Of a stretch of DNA of 64,000 bases, positions 50,811 through 60,955 are shown piece after piece (within the stretch, counting starts at the first letter, position 1; each line of letters starts with the position of its first letter). The DNA comes from Kalmanozyma brasiliensis GHG001 (Eukaryota; Basidiomycota; Ustilaginomycetes; Ustilaginales). Both the position numbers and the translations under genes were made by a program. The notes below the pieces were generated by a model. That model ran no database searches. It was not told the DNA's origin and saw nothing but the letters and a program-made list of their open reading frames with translations. The DNA is taken from contig NW_015961970.1 of NCBI RefSeq assembly GCF_000497045.1, positions 1,488,802 to 1,552,801 of the forward strand. The letters run 5' to 3'.

Positions 50811-52370
50811 TTAACGGTTCGACTTGGCAACACGCTCCATCTCGTCACGCTTCTTGATGGCGTACGAGTTGGACGAACCCTTGGCGGCGTTGATCAGCTC
50901 GTCGGCGAGGCACTCGGCGATCGACTTGACGTTGCGGAAAGCCGACTCTCGGGTACCGGTGGTGAGGAGAGTGATGGCGGTGTTGACACGGCGCAGAGGC
51001 GAAACATCGACGGCCTGTCGGCGGACGGTACCGGCCGAGCCGATACGGGTCGAGTCTTCACGGGGACCAGTGTTGATGATGGCGTCAACAAGGATCTGGA
51101 TGGGGTTGGCGTCGGTGAGCAGGTGGATGATCTCGAAAGCGTGGGCGACGATGCGGACAGCCATGAGCTTCTTGCCGTTGTTGCGGCCGTGCATCATGAG
51201 CGAGTTGACCAGGCGCTCAACGATGGGGGTCTGGGCCTTCTTGAAGGCCTTGTTCTGGAAACGGCCAGCAGTGTGAGGGGTGTAGACGGCATTGCGGAGA
51301 GCAATGTAGTCGGTGAGCGAGATGTCCTTGACCTCGACCTCTTGGGCGCTGTTAGGAGAAAGAGTGATGGAAATGGGAGCATAGTCAGTCACCTGTCCGG
51401 AATCCATCAGCAGCGTTCTGTTGCTTCTCGACGTTGACCTAGCAGCATAGCGAGACGAGCTGTGTGCATCCTTCCTGTGACCGCGTGATCTCCGTTGTCT
51501 ACTGTTCCATCCGGGTTCCTCCAGCGGCTTCGGCGAATCGTGTCTTCCCACTGCTGATCGTGCCACTGCATCTGCCACGTTTCTTTCCTTCCGATTGATG
51601 TCCATCGCTAATGCTGCTTGCTAACGTCGAGTACGAATGGCGAATACTTACTCCCACTTTCCGAAAAGTCGGACACCACCGACCTGAGGGGCGGCGACGG
51701 CAGCGACGTCCTCTGCAGGAATCGAACGAGATCGCAGTAAAGTTGTGCGAGAGAAGGAAGCAAAGGTCAGTATGATTGGAACATGGTGGTATGGGACCGA
51801 ACGTTGGCGGCTCTCTCTTTCATATCGCCGATACGGCGGAACGGCTGATGACGATGGCGGCAATTGCTGAGCATCACACTGATGTGACGACGATGGCCGG
51901 CGAGACAAGGACACTTCTTGTCCAATCCCATGCTGATTGTTCTGCCAGTGTCGTGTGGCCTGCGTGCTCTTGGTCCTGGCTGGATACGCCTGTAGCGATC
52001 TGTGGCTTCCACCTGCAACCCAACATCCGGCACCATCTTCTGACAGCGAGCCTGAGAAGCCTCGCGAGCAGGATCAAGGATAATGCTGCTGGGTCGGTCC
52101 ATACATCCTGCAGGATGACCTTGCGCTGATGCTGCTTATATCTTCCCACTAAAGCCCGACCCGTCGATGCTGCCTGCAATGATCGTCGCTCCATCTGCCG
52201 GTGTCTTCCATACTGCTGCAGGTCCCATGCCGCTATCATAATCATCATAGTCCATTGTCGTTGCCGTTGCGATTGTCGAAAGAGAGAGCGGCGCCGTCGT
52301 CGGTGTCGAAGTGCTCGGTGCTGCCGAGCTGCGGCGGAAACTCACTAGGAATTCCGACCTTGACAGCCAT
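50811..52370 (-). CDS. RPS5: 40S ribosomal protein S5 (uS7), three exons
   Basis: Coding exons on the minus strand are 52370-52346, 51712-51652 and 51348-50811, giving 207 aa. Exon 1 is only 25 nt (MAVKVGIP plus one base) and ends at GTGAGT. Exon 2 lies between TTCCTGCAG and GTAAGT. Exon 3 follows CTAACAG. Phases fit, and the joined protein reads [21 protein letters not shown] across the second junction, as in other eukaryotic uS7. Exon 3 has the rest of the family ([67 protein letters not shown]). uS7 is in the 40S head near the mRNA exit. Introns of 633 and 303 nt are long for this locus. Confidence 0.92.
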
Positions 52371-52585
52371 GTTGGGCGATATATGTGTCGAATGTGTCTT
52401 TTGTCTACGAAAGACAAAAAGTCAAGGGTGATGAAGAGTCTTGAAGGGGGTGGTTGGTGGAAGTACGAGCGATTGATGATCTCGAACTCGAAAGACTAGG
52501 CGTGGTTGGCTGACTGACAGACTGGAGGCTGCGAGCTGCAGGCTCAACTCACTGACTGGCTAAGCTTCTCAGGCTCCGCGCGCTA

Positions 52586-52599
52586 TCTCTCTCTCTCTA
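52586..52599. repeat. CT dinucleotide microsatellite
   Basis: (CT)7 on the plus strand in the upstream region of RPS5, i.e. (AG)n on the gene's own strand. Confidence 0.8.
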
Positions 52600-53094
52600 G
52601 ATCACCAACTGAGCGTGCCTGGCTGCACGCCTTCGCGAGTTGCAGTTCCACTTGGCAGCCCGGTCGCCTTGGCTAGCCACCATCTGAACATCACACTGCG
52701 CTGTGCAACCACAAATTCCGATCGAATACAAATCGTGTACGGTGTACCTCCAATTTGTTTCTACTTAATTTCAAGTACGTGTACAAGGATAGCTTGATGC
52801 AGCACGTGAGTATAGATAACTTCGGCCGAGGCTATGGGCAATAATCGGCGACCGATCTCGGTGAACTGAGCCGATTTGAAATTTAGCAGCCAGAGCCTAC
52901 GAGTCTAACGAATGCGATACCGACACTTCATCTGCTTGCGTGCCTGAAAGCCACTCGCGGCCCGCTTCCTTCCTTTCAATATTCGGTTGATCATTGTCTG
53001 CGACTACACGTTCATATCAGATCAGGAGCCACAAGTCTCAGCAAGATCCAGTGTTGCAGGTCTCAAGCGTTTAAAGACAATGATCACGCCGGAA

Positions 53095-53109
53095 AGAGAG
53101 AGAGAGAGG
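53095..53109. repeat. GA dinucleotide microsatellite
   Basis: About (AG)7 downstream of the TBL1-like stop codon. Confidence 0.8.
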
Positions 53110-53308
53110 TGGTATCGTAGCGTTTGATTCGCATAAAGACCCATGAGTATACAGAAGTGAACACGCTTCTTCGTAACGACCTGTTTGACTTTCTACTAGT
53201 ACAATTCCGATGTAAGGCTCAAGACGAATGATACAGTGGTATGGGGGCGCGTTGAAGCGCCAAGCGCATTGGGAGCGGCTCGTGAGGCGCGTAAAATGGC
53301 TTCTGACA

Positions 53309-55915
53309 TTAGGCTCCGCCGCGCGCCTGCTTCTTGGGTGGCTTCTCGCTGCCCGCGCTCGCCTCGGTCTTGACCTCGGCGGGCGGAGGCGCTTTGAAGC
53401 TGGCGGTCGACTCGACGGCATCCAGATCGCTGATGTTGAGAACGCTGAGCTTTCGGTCAGCCTGCGAGATGGCGAGCTGGTGGCGTTTCGCCAAAGGCTG
53501 CGAGCTGGTGCTGTCACCGTCCTCTTGCTTCGTCTCGACAGCGTCGTCATGCAGGTCCTTCCAGGCAATGTCAAAGATGGCGCCCCCTCCGAGGTACTGC
53601 TGCACCAGCGCGCCAGTGTCAACGCGCGAGATGATGACCTTCTTGTCGATGCCGCCCGTGGCGAGGTAGCGGGCGCAAGGACTGAATCGCAATGTGTAGA
53701 CGTTGTCTTCGTGTGCGTCAATGACACGGATGCAATCGCCATTGTCGGCGTTCCACAGCCTGGCAGTCCAGTCAAAGGAGCTGGTGGCCAGCATCCTGGG
53801 CTGATCCGGATTGGCGGAGCCGGGACCGGTAGGACACCATGCGAGAGCGTAGAGCTCTTTCGTGTGGCCCGCAAGCGTCAGCCTCAAGCCCTTGTTCGGG
53901 CCCTTTGCCGTGGTGGTGAGGAGGTTCGAGGAAGCACCCGACGTCGATGCTGCGGCAGACTGCCCGTTGCTTCCGGGTGCCGGTGAAGCCCGTTCTTTGC
54001 CATTCAATGCACTGGCTGAGGCTGGTCCGCCACCATTTGATCCAGGCGTGGCACCACGATCGCCTGCAGCGTCTTCTGTGGCGCGCTGAGACGGTTCCTC
54101 GTCCACGTCCATTCCTTCCAGGTGAGCGCTGCCGCCTCGACGTTGCGACGCTCGTTTGCGGAGGTGGTCGCCTGCTGATCCAGCGGTACCGGTCGTCGCT
54201 CCTCCTGGACCACTGGAACCGATGTCCAGAGCCCAGATCTTGGCCGTCATGTCGTCCGATACGGACGCCAACAGCGTCTGAGAAGGATCGAAGCGGATCG
54301 CATTGACCTCGTCGGTGTGACCCTTGAACGACTTGATGGGCTTTGGCTCGCCCAGCTTGCACAAGTTGATGCTGTTGTCCGCGGAGCACGTGGCAAAGTA
54401 GGTATCGGCGACGGAAGGGCTGAGACCGTGCGGCATGGGCGGTGGGGCATCGGAGGTCGAGCTGGGTTTGAGCGAACCATCGGCGGTCGACAGCCATTCC
54501 ACATCGAGAACGCTGTCGCTGTGGAGTGGGAATGTGTGCCGAGGCTTGCCGCTGTTGAGGTCCCAGACGATGATGGTGCCGTCTGCACTGCCAGTGAGCA
54601 GCATGTTGCCCTTGCGGTTCCATCGCACGCTGATGACGGGACCCTGGTGCATGGACATGACGAGGTGCAGATCGCCTTGCGGAGTCCAGAGTCGGACGAT
54701 GCCATCGTATGAGCCGGAAGCGAGCAGCGTTCCGTCAGGGTTCCAGTCGAGAGTCGAGATGTCCTTGCTCTGGGCGGCTGGGAGATGCTTGCAGATAGTG
54801 GGCGCTTCAGGCGATTCGCCTGCATTCTCCGGCACTTCCCAGATGCGGACGGTAGCATCACCGCCGCCGGAAGCCAGCATGTTCGGCACGGTAGGATTCC
54901 AGGCCGAGATGAAGACCTCGCCCGTATGCCCTGCTAGCGTCGTGATCTGACCATCCTCGATGTAGTTGTCGCCCTTGGGCTGAGGTATCGGCGCCTTGGG
55001 ATCCTTGGCCTTGTCTCCCCGCTTTTTGCTTGCTTCACCGTTCTCACCTGCAGATGACTTTCCGCCCTTCTTCTTTTTGCTGCTTGTTGTGTCCTTTTCC
55101 TTGTTCGTCTGCTGCTTTCTTTCTACGCTTGGGGATGCCGAGCGGGACGCCGCCGCCGCTGTCACGTCGCCGTTGCGACGATCCTTGCGGGACGTTGTTC
55201 GCTCTTCGCCGTCGGCGTGTGCTTCTGACGTGACGGCGTCGCTTACTGCCTTTGCCTCGCTCCTCCGCACTCGCTTGTCGTCCCGGTCTGCTTCCGAGGT
55301 GACGGACGCTGATGCTTTGCGCTTGGCATCCTTGGGCTTGGACGCAGTGGAGGAAGCGTCATCGTTGTCGGCTGCATCTTCGATCTTCTTCGTCGAGGAA
55401 GAGGCTACCTGAGATGATCGGTCTGCATCTTCGCCGCCCAAAGAAGATGGTGGTGGCACTGCTGTTGCTGCTTTGCTGTTGTGTACGCCATTGACGGGCT
55501 TTGTTACAGGAGCGGGAGCCGCAGGTGTCTGTGTCGCTGCCTCCTTGTGCTCAGATCGAATTTGGTGTGCTGCGAACGGATCCGGTTCTGGCGACAACCG
55601 TGTTGGGCTAGCAGGTGGAGGCGTGGGTCGAGGCTTGCCGTCGCAGACGTGAGGGGGGCCTACAAGGCGGATGTTGGAAGAGCATGCCTTTTCGGTGCCG
55701 TCGTCCTGAATGTGGGCTTCTACGGATGCATAGATGAGGCCTTTCTGCAAGAAACGGACCAGTTGACCGGGTTCGATGACAGCCTCTTTGGAAAGCGGTT
55801 CGTCGTCTAGCCGCGACTCGTGGCGGAGTGAGAAGGAGGCGTGGTGAAAGCCGGACTCTTTGAGGTAGTGATACACTAGCAGATTGACCTCTGCTGAGGT
55901 GCAAAGAGGGGCCAT
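53309..55915 (-). CDS. TBL1: TBL1/Ebi-like LisH-WD40 co-repressor subunit (868 aa)
   Basis: The protein starts MAPLCTSAEVNLLVYHYLKESGF, a LisH dimerisation motif, followed by an F-box-like helix region as in TBL1X/TBLR1. A Lys/Ser-rich charged linker (about 130-310) precedes about eight WD40 repeats, with signatures LASGGGDATVRIWE, LASGSYDGIVRLW, LLTGSADGTIIVWD, FATCSADNSINL, LASVSDDMTAKIW, LATSSFDWTARLW and LATGGIDKKVIIS. Animal TBL1 and yeast Sif2 are scaffold subunits of HDAC3/SMRT and SET3 histone deacetylase complexes, so a nuclear repression role is likely. A roughly 110-residue disordered insert interrupts the propeller after the LASVSDDMTAKIW repeat. The start at 55915 is the first ATG; the longer frame begins only at GTG. 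Confidence 0.9.
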   Translation of the reverse strand: MAPLCTSAEVNLLVYHYLKESGFHHASFSLRHESRLDDEPLSKEAVIEPGQLVRFLQKGLIYASVEAHIQDDGTEKACSSNIRLVGPPHVCDGKPRPTPPPASPTRLSPEPDPFAAHQIRSEHKEAATQTPAAPAPVTKPVNGVHNSKAATAVPPPSSLGGEDADRSSQVASSSTKKIEDAADNDDASSTASKPKDAKRKASASVTSEADRDDKRVRRSEAKAVSDAVTSEAHADGEERTTSRKDRRNGDVTAAAASRSASPSVERKQQTNKEKDTTSSKKKKGGKSSAGENGEASKKRGDKAKDPKAPIPQPKGDNYIEDGQITTLAGHTGEVFISAWNPTVPNMLASGGGDATVRIWEVPENAGESPEAPTICKHLPAAQSKDISTLDWNPDGTLLASGSYDGIVRLWTPQGDLHLVMSMHQGPVISVRWNRKGNMLLTGSADGTIIVWDLNSGKPRHTFPLHSDSVLDVEWLSTADGSLKPSSTSDAPPPMPHGLSPSVADTYFATCSADNSINLCKLGEPKPIKSFKGHTDEVNAIRFDPSQTLLASVSDDMTAKIWALDIGSSGPGGATTGTAGSAGDHLRKRASQRRGGSAHLEGMDVDEEPSQRATEDAAGDRGATPGSNGGGPASASALNGKERASPAPGSNGQSAAASTSGASSNLLTTTAKGPNKGLRLTLAGHTKELYALAWCPTGPGSANPDQPRMLATSSFDWTARLWNADNGDCIRVIDAHEDNVYTLRFSPCARYLATGGIDKKVIISRVDTGALVQQYLGGGAIFDIAWKDLHDDAVETKQEDGDSTSSQPLAKRHQLAISQADRKLSVLNISDLDAVESTASFKAPPPAEVKTEASAGSEKPPKKQARGGA

Positions 55916-57762
55916 CTTGGCTATTGAGCAAGCCACTTAGAGCGATGTGTGACTTGCTGCAGAGGGATCCACAGGCATCGGCCCTTTCGAAAGCGGCGAG
56001 GACCTAGGGCTGGACACAAGCTCGACCGTGGGCTGACGGAGACGGTGCTGTGGGCGCGTAAAGGTAATGTTTGCCGACAATGAGTGCTCGACGCGCTGCT
56101 GACTCTGGATGGCACTGTCGATGACGGCGAACCTGTCGGACAAGGAGTACGATGATCGGGGCTGAGGCCGTGGCTGAATTGAGAGGCTCTGCTGATCCAC
56201 TGAAGACGCAAGGCAGACACACAGCAATGATCCTCGACTCTCGCTGACTAGTCGAAGTCGGTAGGTTGACCCAATGGCGCGCTGCTTCTTGTCGCGAGGG
56301 ACCAGTCACAACAGAACAACGCCGACAGTGTCGCGTCAAGGGCAGAACTGCTGGCGAACGCTGACGAGTTATCAGCAAGAGGAGTTGCAGGAAGACTGTA
56401 AGCGACTGAGATGTGGAAGTCACGTCGAGGTTGGCTCGAGTTTTCACGAGGATCTGTCTATGGAGACGGACGGATGCTCGCGGATGACTGGTGGGTCCAC
56501 AGATGAAGCAGCGGACGACAATTGACGCGGATGTCAGGAGGCGGACAAATGAGATGGGCCAGGGGCTTTCGAGTCGGATGGATGAGTCGAGGCGAGGTGG
56601 GACGTCGTCAGGCACAAATACAAAGTTGCTCGCGGACGGGAAGGGGGTCGTTCAACTGATGACGCAGAGGCTTCTGTCTCCGCAGGGCCGGAAGCGGATG
56701 AGTCGGTATGTGATAGAGGAAGGTATGTCTGACGGACGCGATGTCGAACTAGCGAGGGCAGATGCGATGGACGACTTCGAGATAGCGGGTCAAGGCGGAG
56801 GGATACCTGTGTCGGATGACTGTGCCGGCGATGATGGTGATGGTCTGTCAGGAAGGAGAGGATACGAGTTGGCGAGTTGTCGAATCGTCCGGGACAGAGA
56901 CAGGATCAAGAGTGATGGTGGGAAGGGGAAGAGTGTAGGGACGGTGAGGCAGGCAGGCGTGGGTGAGAAGGGAGGGAACGGATGGCAGACCTCGAACTCC
57001 CAACGGCCAGACAAGGGAGAGAGAGCCTGGCTGGTGAGGGAGAGAGAGAGGGTGATGGGCAAAAACCTCGAATTGCCCCTTCCAAGAGGTCACCACGCAC
57101 AGAGGCGACGGAAAGAGTCGAAGTCAAGGCAGCAGGCAGGCACAATTCTGAATGCAGCCAGCCAGCCCGCCATCCATCCGAAAAGGCGCGCTCTTCGCTT
57201 GAGTCACGCTGCCTCGCTCACACACTCACTCAAGCCCGGCCCTTTCCCATTTCATTAGTGGAAAACACTGGCCTGGTGCCTCGTCGACAGACACACGCGG
57301 AAATGCTTTTTAAATAAAATTAAATCTTTCACTCACTTATGCTTCTCTTTCGACTGAGCTTTCGAAAGGACGCTTGACCTCGAGGGGTGCACGCAATCAA
57401 CTGACAGACCTTCGTCCCAACCTCATCCTTGTCCGCCCGAGTCATCCATCATTGACGTCTGCTACGTGTCCGTTGCCATCCTCCAGCATGTCTGCGTCCG
57501 CACTCCCACCCACAGAACTGAAGCATATCCATAGACTGCGCTAGGCTCGCTATCGGCATCGACTCAGCCTCGGTAGCGGCTCTTCCGAAGTCGGACCCGA
57601 CCGATACGCTCTCACACGCTCTCACAGTGTCGGTGCCCATCCGAATGACTCCCATGCCTCTTCGTGCTTGTACCGCTGGCTGAATCAGGCGTCGAAGGAT
57701 GACCAAGCAGCGTGTATGCGAATGATGTAGGGAGAGCAAGGGGCGGATCAATGTGAAGAGCA
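55916..57762. other. 1.8-kb intergenic region upstream of the TBL1-like gene
   Basis: No supported gene. The frame 56491-57258 (plus) is Gly/Arg/Asp-rich with no domain. An AT-rich patch (TTTTTAAATAAAATTAAATC, 57307-57326) stands out from the GC-rich surroundings and may belong to the 3' flank of the DUF5872 gene, about 440 bp beyond its stop. Confidence 0.5.
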
Positions 57763-58630
57763 TCACTTCTTGGTCTTCTGCTTCTTAGGCTGCTGCTTCT
57801 GCTTGGTGCCTTTGCCGCGCTTATCGCCCGCCTTTGCGTCTTCCTTTTCGCCATCGTCCTCAGCCTCCTCACCAGCGTCCTCTTCTTGGTACTCAGCCTC
57901 GTCGTCGTCCTGTTGCTCGTCTCCCTCCTCATCTTCCTCCTCTTCCCCATCTTCATCCTCCTGGCTCTTCTTGCCAGCCTGCTTGCCTCCCTTCTGCGAC
58001 TGCTTCTTTCCGTTACTCTGCGACTGCGACTTGTTGCCGCCGTTCTGCTTTCCATTGCCCTTCGACTTGGCCTGACCCTTATTGCCGCCCGCCTCCTCCT
58101 TCTCCTCCTCCTCGTCCTCGTCCTCGTCCTCGTCCTTTCCAGCATCGGACGCCTTCTTCCTCTCCTCTGCAGCCTTGTCCGTGTTCTTGACAAACTGCTT
58201 TCCCTTCTTGCCCTCCTGCTGCTTCTTCTGGTCCGTCTCCTTCTTCTCCTTCTCTGACATGTTCTCCCACGCCTTCTTGGGCAAATACCTCTTCCTGCTG
58301 CCGTCGGCCTGCTTGGCGTTGGCCGAGCCGTCTTTGGTCTGCCACTCCTCCTCGCCCCACTTGGTCAGGTTCTTTTGCGATTCGTCCTTCTTGCCGTCAT
58401 CATTGTAGCCGCCGCCGCGCTTCTTGTATTCGGCAGCCATGAACTGCGCTTTGCGCGCAGACCACTGGCCGGGCGCACCGCCCTTGTCGGACTCCTGGAT
58501 CTCCTTCTTGATCTCATCGCGGAGCTGGGGAGTGAAGAGAAAGGTGATTAGTGACGGGTAGGAAGGTAATGATGGGGAGAAGGTGGACAGAGCTTACCTT
58601 GGGGTCGGAGTACTTGTCGGCGGAAGGCAT
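57763..58630 (-). CDS. DUF5872-like highly charged protein, two exons (264 aa)
   Basis: Exon 1 (58630-58598) encodes MPSADKYSDPK and ends AAG/GTAAGC. Exon 2 (58524-57763) starts after CACTCCCCAG; the 73-nt intron has a CTAAT-type branch site. The joined protein reads KYSDPKLRDEIKKEIQESDKG, GAPGQWSARKAQFMAAEYKKRGGGY, then NLTKWGEEEWQTKDG and RYLPKKAWENMSEKEKKET, the conserved block of the DUF5872 family as I remember it. The C-terminal half is almost only Lys, Gln, Asn, Gly, Asp and Glu in alternating acidic and basic blocks, predicting disorder. Bacteria and algae have related short proteins. The biochemical role is unknown; nucleic-acid or protein scaffolding is a guess. Confidence 0.82.
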
Positions 58631-59443
58631 CGTGTAGGTCTCTTGTGTTGCGGTGTAGAGAGGATTGAGATGATGGGGAGTTCTCGATGTCAAGGGGTCC
58701 CAGTCAGGGCGATGCTTATATGCTCAAGAACGGATGCTTGGTCTGTCACAGCTTCGTTGCTGGACAGTCTCTTAGAAAGCTGCTGTCCTGCTCAACAGCT
58801 CAATGGAGCCAGGCGGCCGAGCGCACTTTCGCATGACATGTCCAACCCTGGACGTCACGCCGCCGTCAGCGCCCCCGCGCCGCGCTACTCTACACGACGT
58901 CTGACCGTGTCATGACGGTCGATCCGGGTCAGCCGAGGTGAGCGGGTTAGATAAGATCCTGATTCATCCTGAACCCTATACGGTCTGCTATATGTTGACG
59001 TGAGGACTTTGTGCCCCCGCGGTGTGGAGTCTGATTCATCCTGCGGAGGGAAAAGCGTAAACGAGTTCCACTCTGACGCGTGCCTTACGAGATTCCGATG
59101 CGTTCTGACACCTGACAGCACCGACACGAGCCAACGTCATTTCACGGCCGGCCTCTGTCTGGCATAACATGGCAGCACCGCAAGCGAGGAACCCGGAGAC
59201 GGACGTCAACTTGGCTGATTCTGCCTCCCTCTCATCGGCTACCACATCGGAACTGGACAGTCCCCGATTTGGACCACATCGCTCGGTTCAAGATGATCAA
59301 AATGAATGCCTGAATTCGACAGCAAGAAGTGGGATTTTGTACAGAGGTGGTGGTAGATTGATGAGGTCGTAGAGGCGTTGCGTGCGTGCGCAACCACTCG
59401 CGCGTACATCTAGCGTCAAGGGACGCGGGTTGCCTTTTGGTGC
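58631..59443. other. Intergenic region between E2 stop and DUF5872 start
   Basis: About 810 bp containing the DUF5872 promoter and the E2 3' UTR. Short frames only; no gene supported. Confidence 0.55.
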
Positions 59444-60955
59444 TCAGAGCATGAAGCTGAGCGGGTTCTCAAGGGCGTCCTTGAACGCCTTCATCCACTT
59501 GGCCGCAGTGGCACCGTCGACGGTGCGGTGGTCGGCCGAGATGGTGGCCTGCATGACCATGGCCTTCCTGAAGCCCTGTTCGCTCTCGCTGTCGGGAATG
59601 AGACGAGCCTCGGTACCGCCGATGGCGAGGATGCAGCTCTGGGGCGGGTTGATGATGGCGGTGAAGTGGGTGATGCCAAACATGCCCATGTTGGAGATGG
59701 TGAACGAACCGCCCTGGTACTCTTGGGGTGCGAGCTTGCCTGCGCGGGCCTTGGAGGCGAGCTGCTTGGTGGCCGCCGAGATCGTGGCCAACCCAGATCC
59801 ACCGACGTCCTTGACGATAGGGGTGATGAGACCAGTAGGGGTGGAGACGGCGATCGAGATGTCGGCCTTGTTGAACTGGCGGATAAAGTCGCCGTACCAG
59901 GCCGAGTTGACCTCGGGCACCTCCTTGAGCGCAACACCGGCTGCCTTGGTGATGAAGTCGCCGACGGAAAGCTTGGCCGCCTTGGCCTTCTCGACATCCT
60001 TGCCGGCCTTCTCGGTGGCAGCCTTGTTGAACACCTCGCGCAGCTTGAGCACCTTGTCCATCTCGACGTCGATGCTGACGTAGTAGTGGGGCACGGCGGA
60101 CTTGGATTCGGTAAGACGGCCAGCGATGGTGCGTCGCATGTTGGAGACGGGGAGGTCGGTGTAGTCGCCCTCGCCCGAAGCAGGAGCAGGGGCAGACGAA
60201 GACTTGGCGGGAGCGGCAGAGGAGCTGGCGGACTTGGAGGGGGCAGAGGACGAAGCGGCAGGAGCAGCAGCTTCAGGCTTGTAGTTCTCTACGTCGGCCT
60301 TGATGATGCGGCCCTCGGGACCGGTGCCCTTGATCTTGTTGAGGGCGATGCCCTTGTCCTGTGCCAACCTGCGAGCGACGGGTGTAGCAAAGATGCGGTC
60401 GCCCGAGCTCTGCGAGGTGGACGAAGAGGAGCTCGAGGAGGAAGATGCGGACGAGGATGCGTCGGACTTGGACTCCTGCTGCTTGGGCTGCTCGGCGGGC
60501 TTGGACTCCTCCTTGGGCTCCTCCTTGGCCGCTGGCTTGGCGTCACCGCCCTCAGAGCCAGCCTTTTCGGCGAAAGAGTCGGCTTGCGAGAGGTCATCAC
60601 CCTCCTCAGCCATGATGGCGATCAACGAGTTGACCTGGACAGCCTTGGAGCCATCGCCGACCAGAATCTTGGCGAGGACACCGTCGTCCTGAGCCTCGAC
60701 ATCCATGGTAGCCTTGTCGGTCTCAATCTCGAGCAGCACATCACCGGCGGAGAAAGCCTCACCGGGCTTCTTCTTCCAAGCGGCGATACCACCCTCGGTC
60801 ATGGTGGGCGACATGGCGGGCATGTTGAACTTGGAGAACTCGAGCGCCCGTCGCGACGAGTGGAAGGAGCGCTGCGAGAGGGTCGAGGTGGACGACGAGG
60901 CGGCGGCGACCGCCTTCTGGAGACCAGATCGCTGAAGGACACGAAGCGCCTGCAT
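59444..60955 (-). CDS. LAT1: Dihydrolipoyl acetyltransferase, E2 of pyruvate dehydrogenase
   Basis: The ATG at 60955 starts MQALRVLQRSGLQKAVAA with a basic Ser-rich presequence ending in RSFHSSRR, a mitochondrial signal. The lipoyl domain follows (MPAMSPTMTEGGIAAW, ETDKATMD; the lipoylated Lys is about residue 80). Then come an Ala/Ser/Lys-rich linker, the E3/E1-binding domain (FATPVARRLAQDKGI ... GTGPEGRI), a second linker, and the acetyltransferase domain ending DHRTVDGA (475-482; catalytic His476). It transfers acetyl groups from lipoamide to CoA and forms the complex core in the matrix. Length (503 aa) fits fungal E2. The frame runs 93 codons further upstream, but that part has no presequence character and is taken as leader. 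Confidence 0.96.
   Translation of the reverse strand: MQALRVLQRSGLQKAVAAASSSTSTLSQRSFHSSRRALEFSKFNMPAMSPTMTEGGIAAWKKKPGEAFSAGDVLLEIETDKATMDVEAQDDGVLAKILVGDGSKAVQVNSLIAIMAEEGDDLSQADSFAEKAGSEGGDAKPAAKEEPKEESKPAEQPKQQESKSDASSSASSSSSSSSSTSQSSGDRIFATPVARRLAQDKGIALNKIKGTGPEGRIIKADVENYKPEAAAPAASSSAPSKSASSSAAPAKSSSAPAPASGEGDYTDLPVSNMRRTIAGRLTESKSAVPHYYVSIDVEMDKVLKLREVFNKAATEKAGKDVEKAKAAKLSVGDFITKAAGVALKEVPEVNSAWYGDFIRQFNKADISIAVSTPTGLITPIVKDVGGSGLATISAATKQLASKARAGKLAPQEYQGGSFTISNMGMFGITHFTAIINPPQSCILAIGGTEARLIPDSESEQGFRKAMVMQATISADHRTVDGATAAKWMKAFKDALENPLSFML

Larger units (their letters stand above)
52371..53308. other. Intergenic region upstream of RPS5
   Basis: This contains the RPS5 promoter and the 3' UTR of the TBL1-like gene. 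An ACATATATCG element lies only about 10 bases from the RPS5 ATG, too close for a TATA box of that start. No gene is seen. Confidence 0.5.

Noticed and set aside
52242..52248. C-box-like ATGATGA in the first RPS5 intron, possible C/D snoRNA
   Set aside because: No CTGA D box or terminal stem occurs at a usual distance (60-120 nt).
56491..57258. 255-codon plus-strand ORF
   Set aside because: Gly/Arg/Asp-rich, no recognisable motif, and located in the upstream region of the TBL1-like gene.
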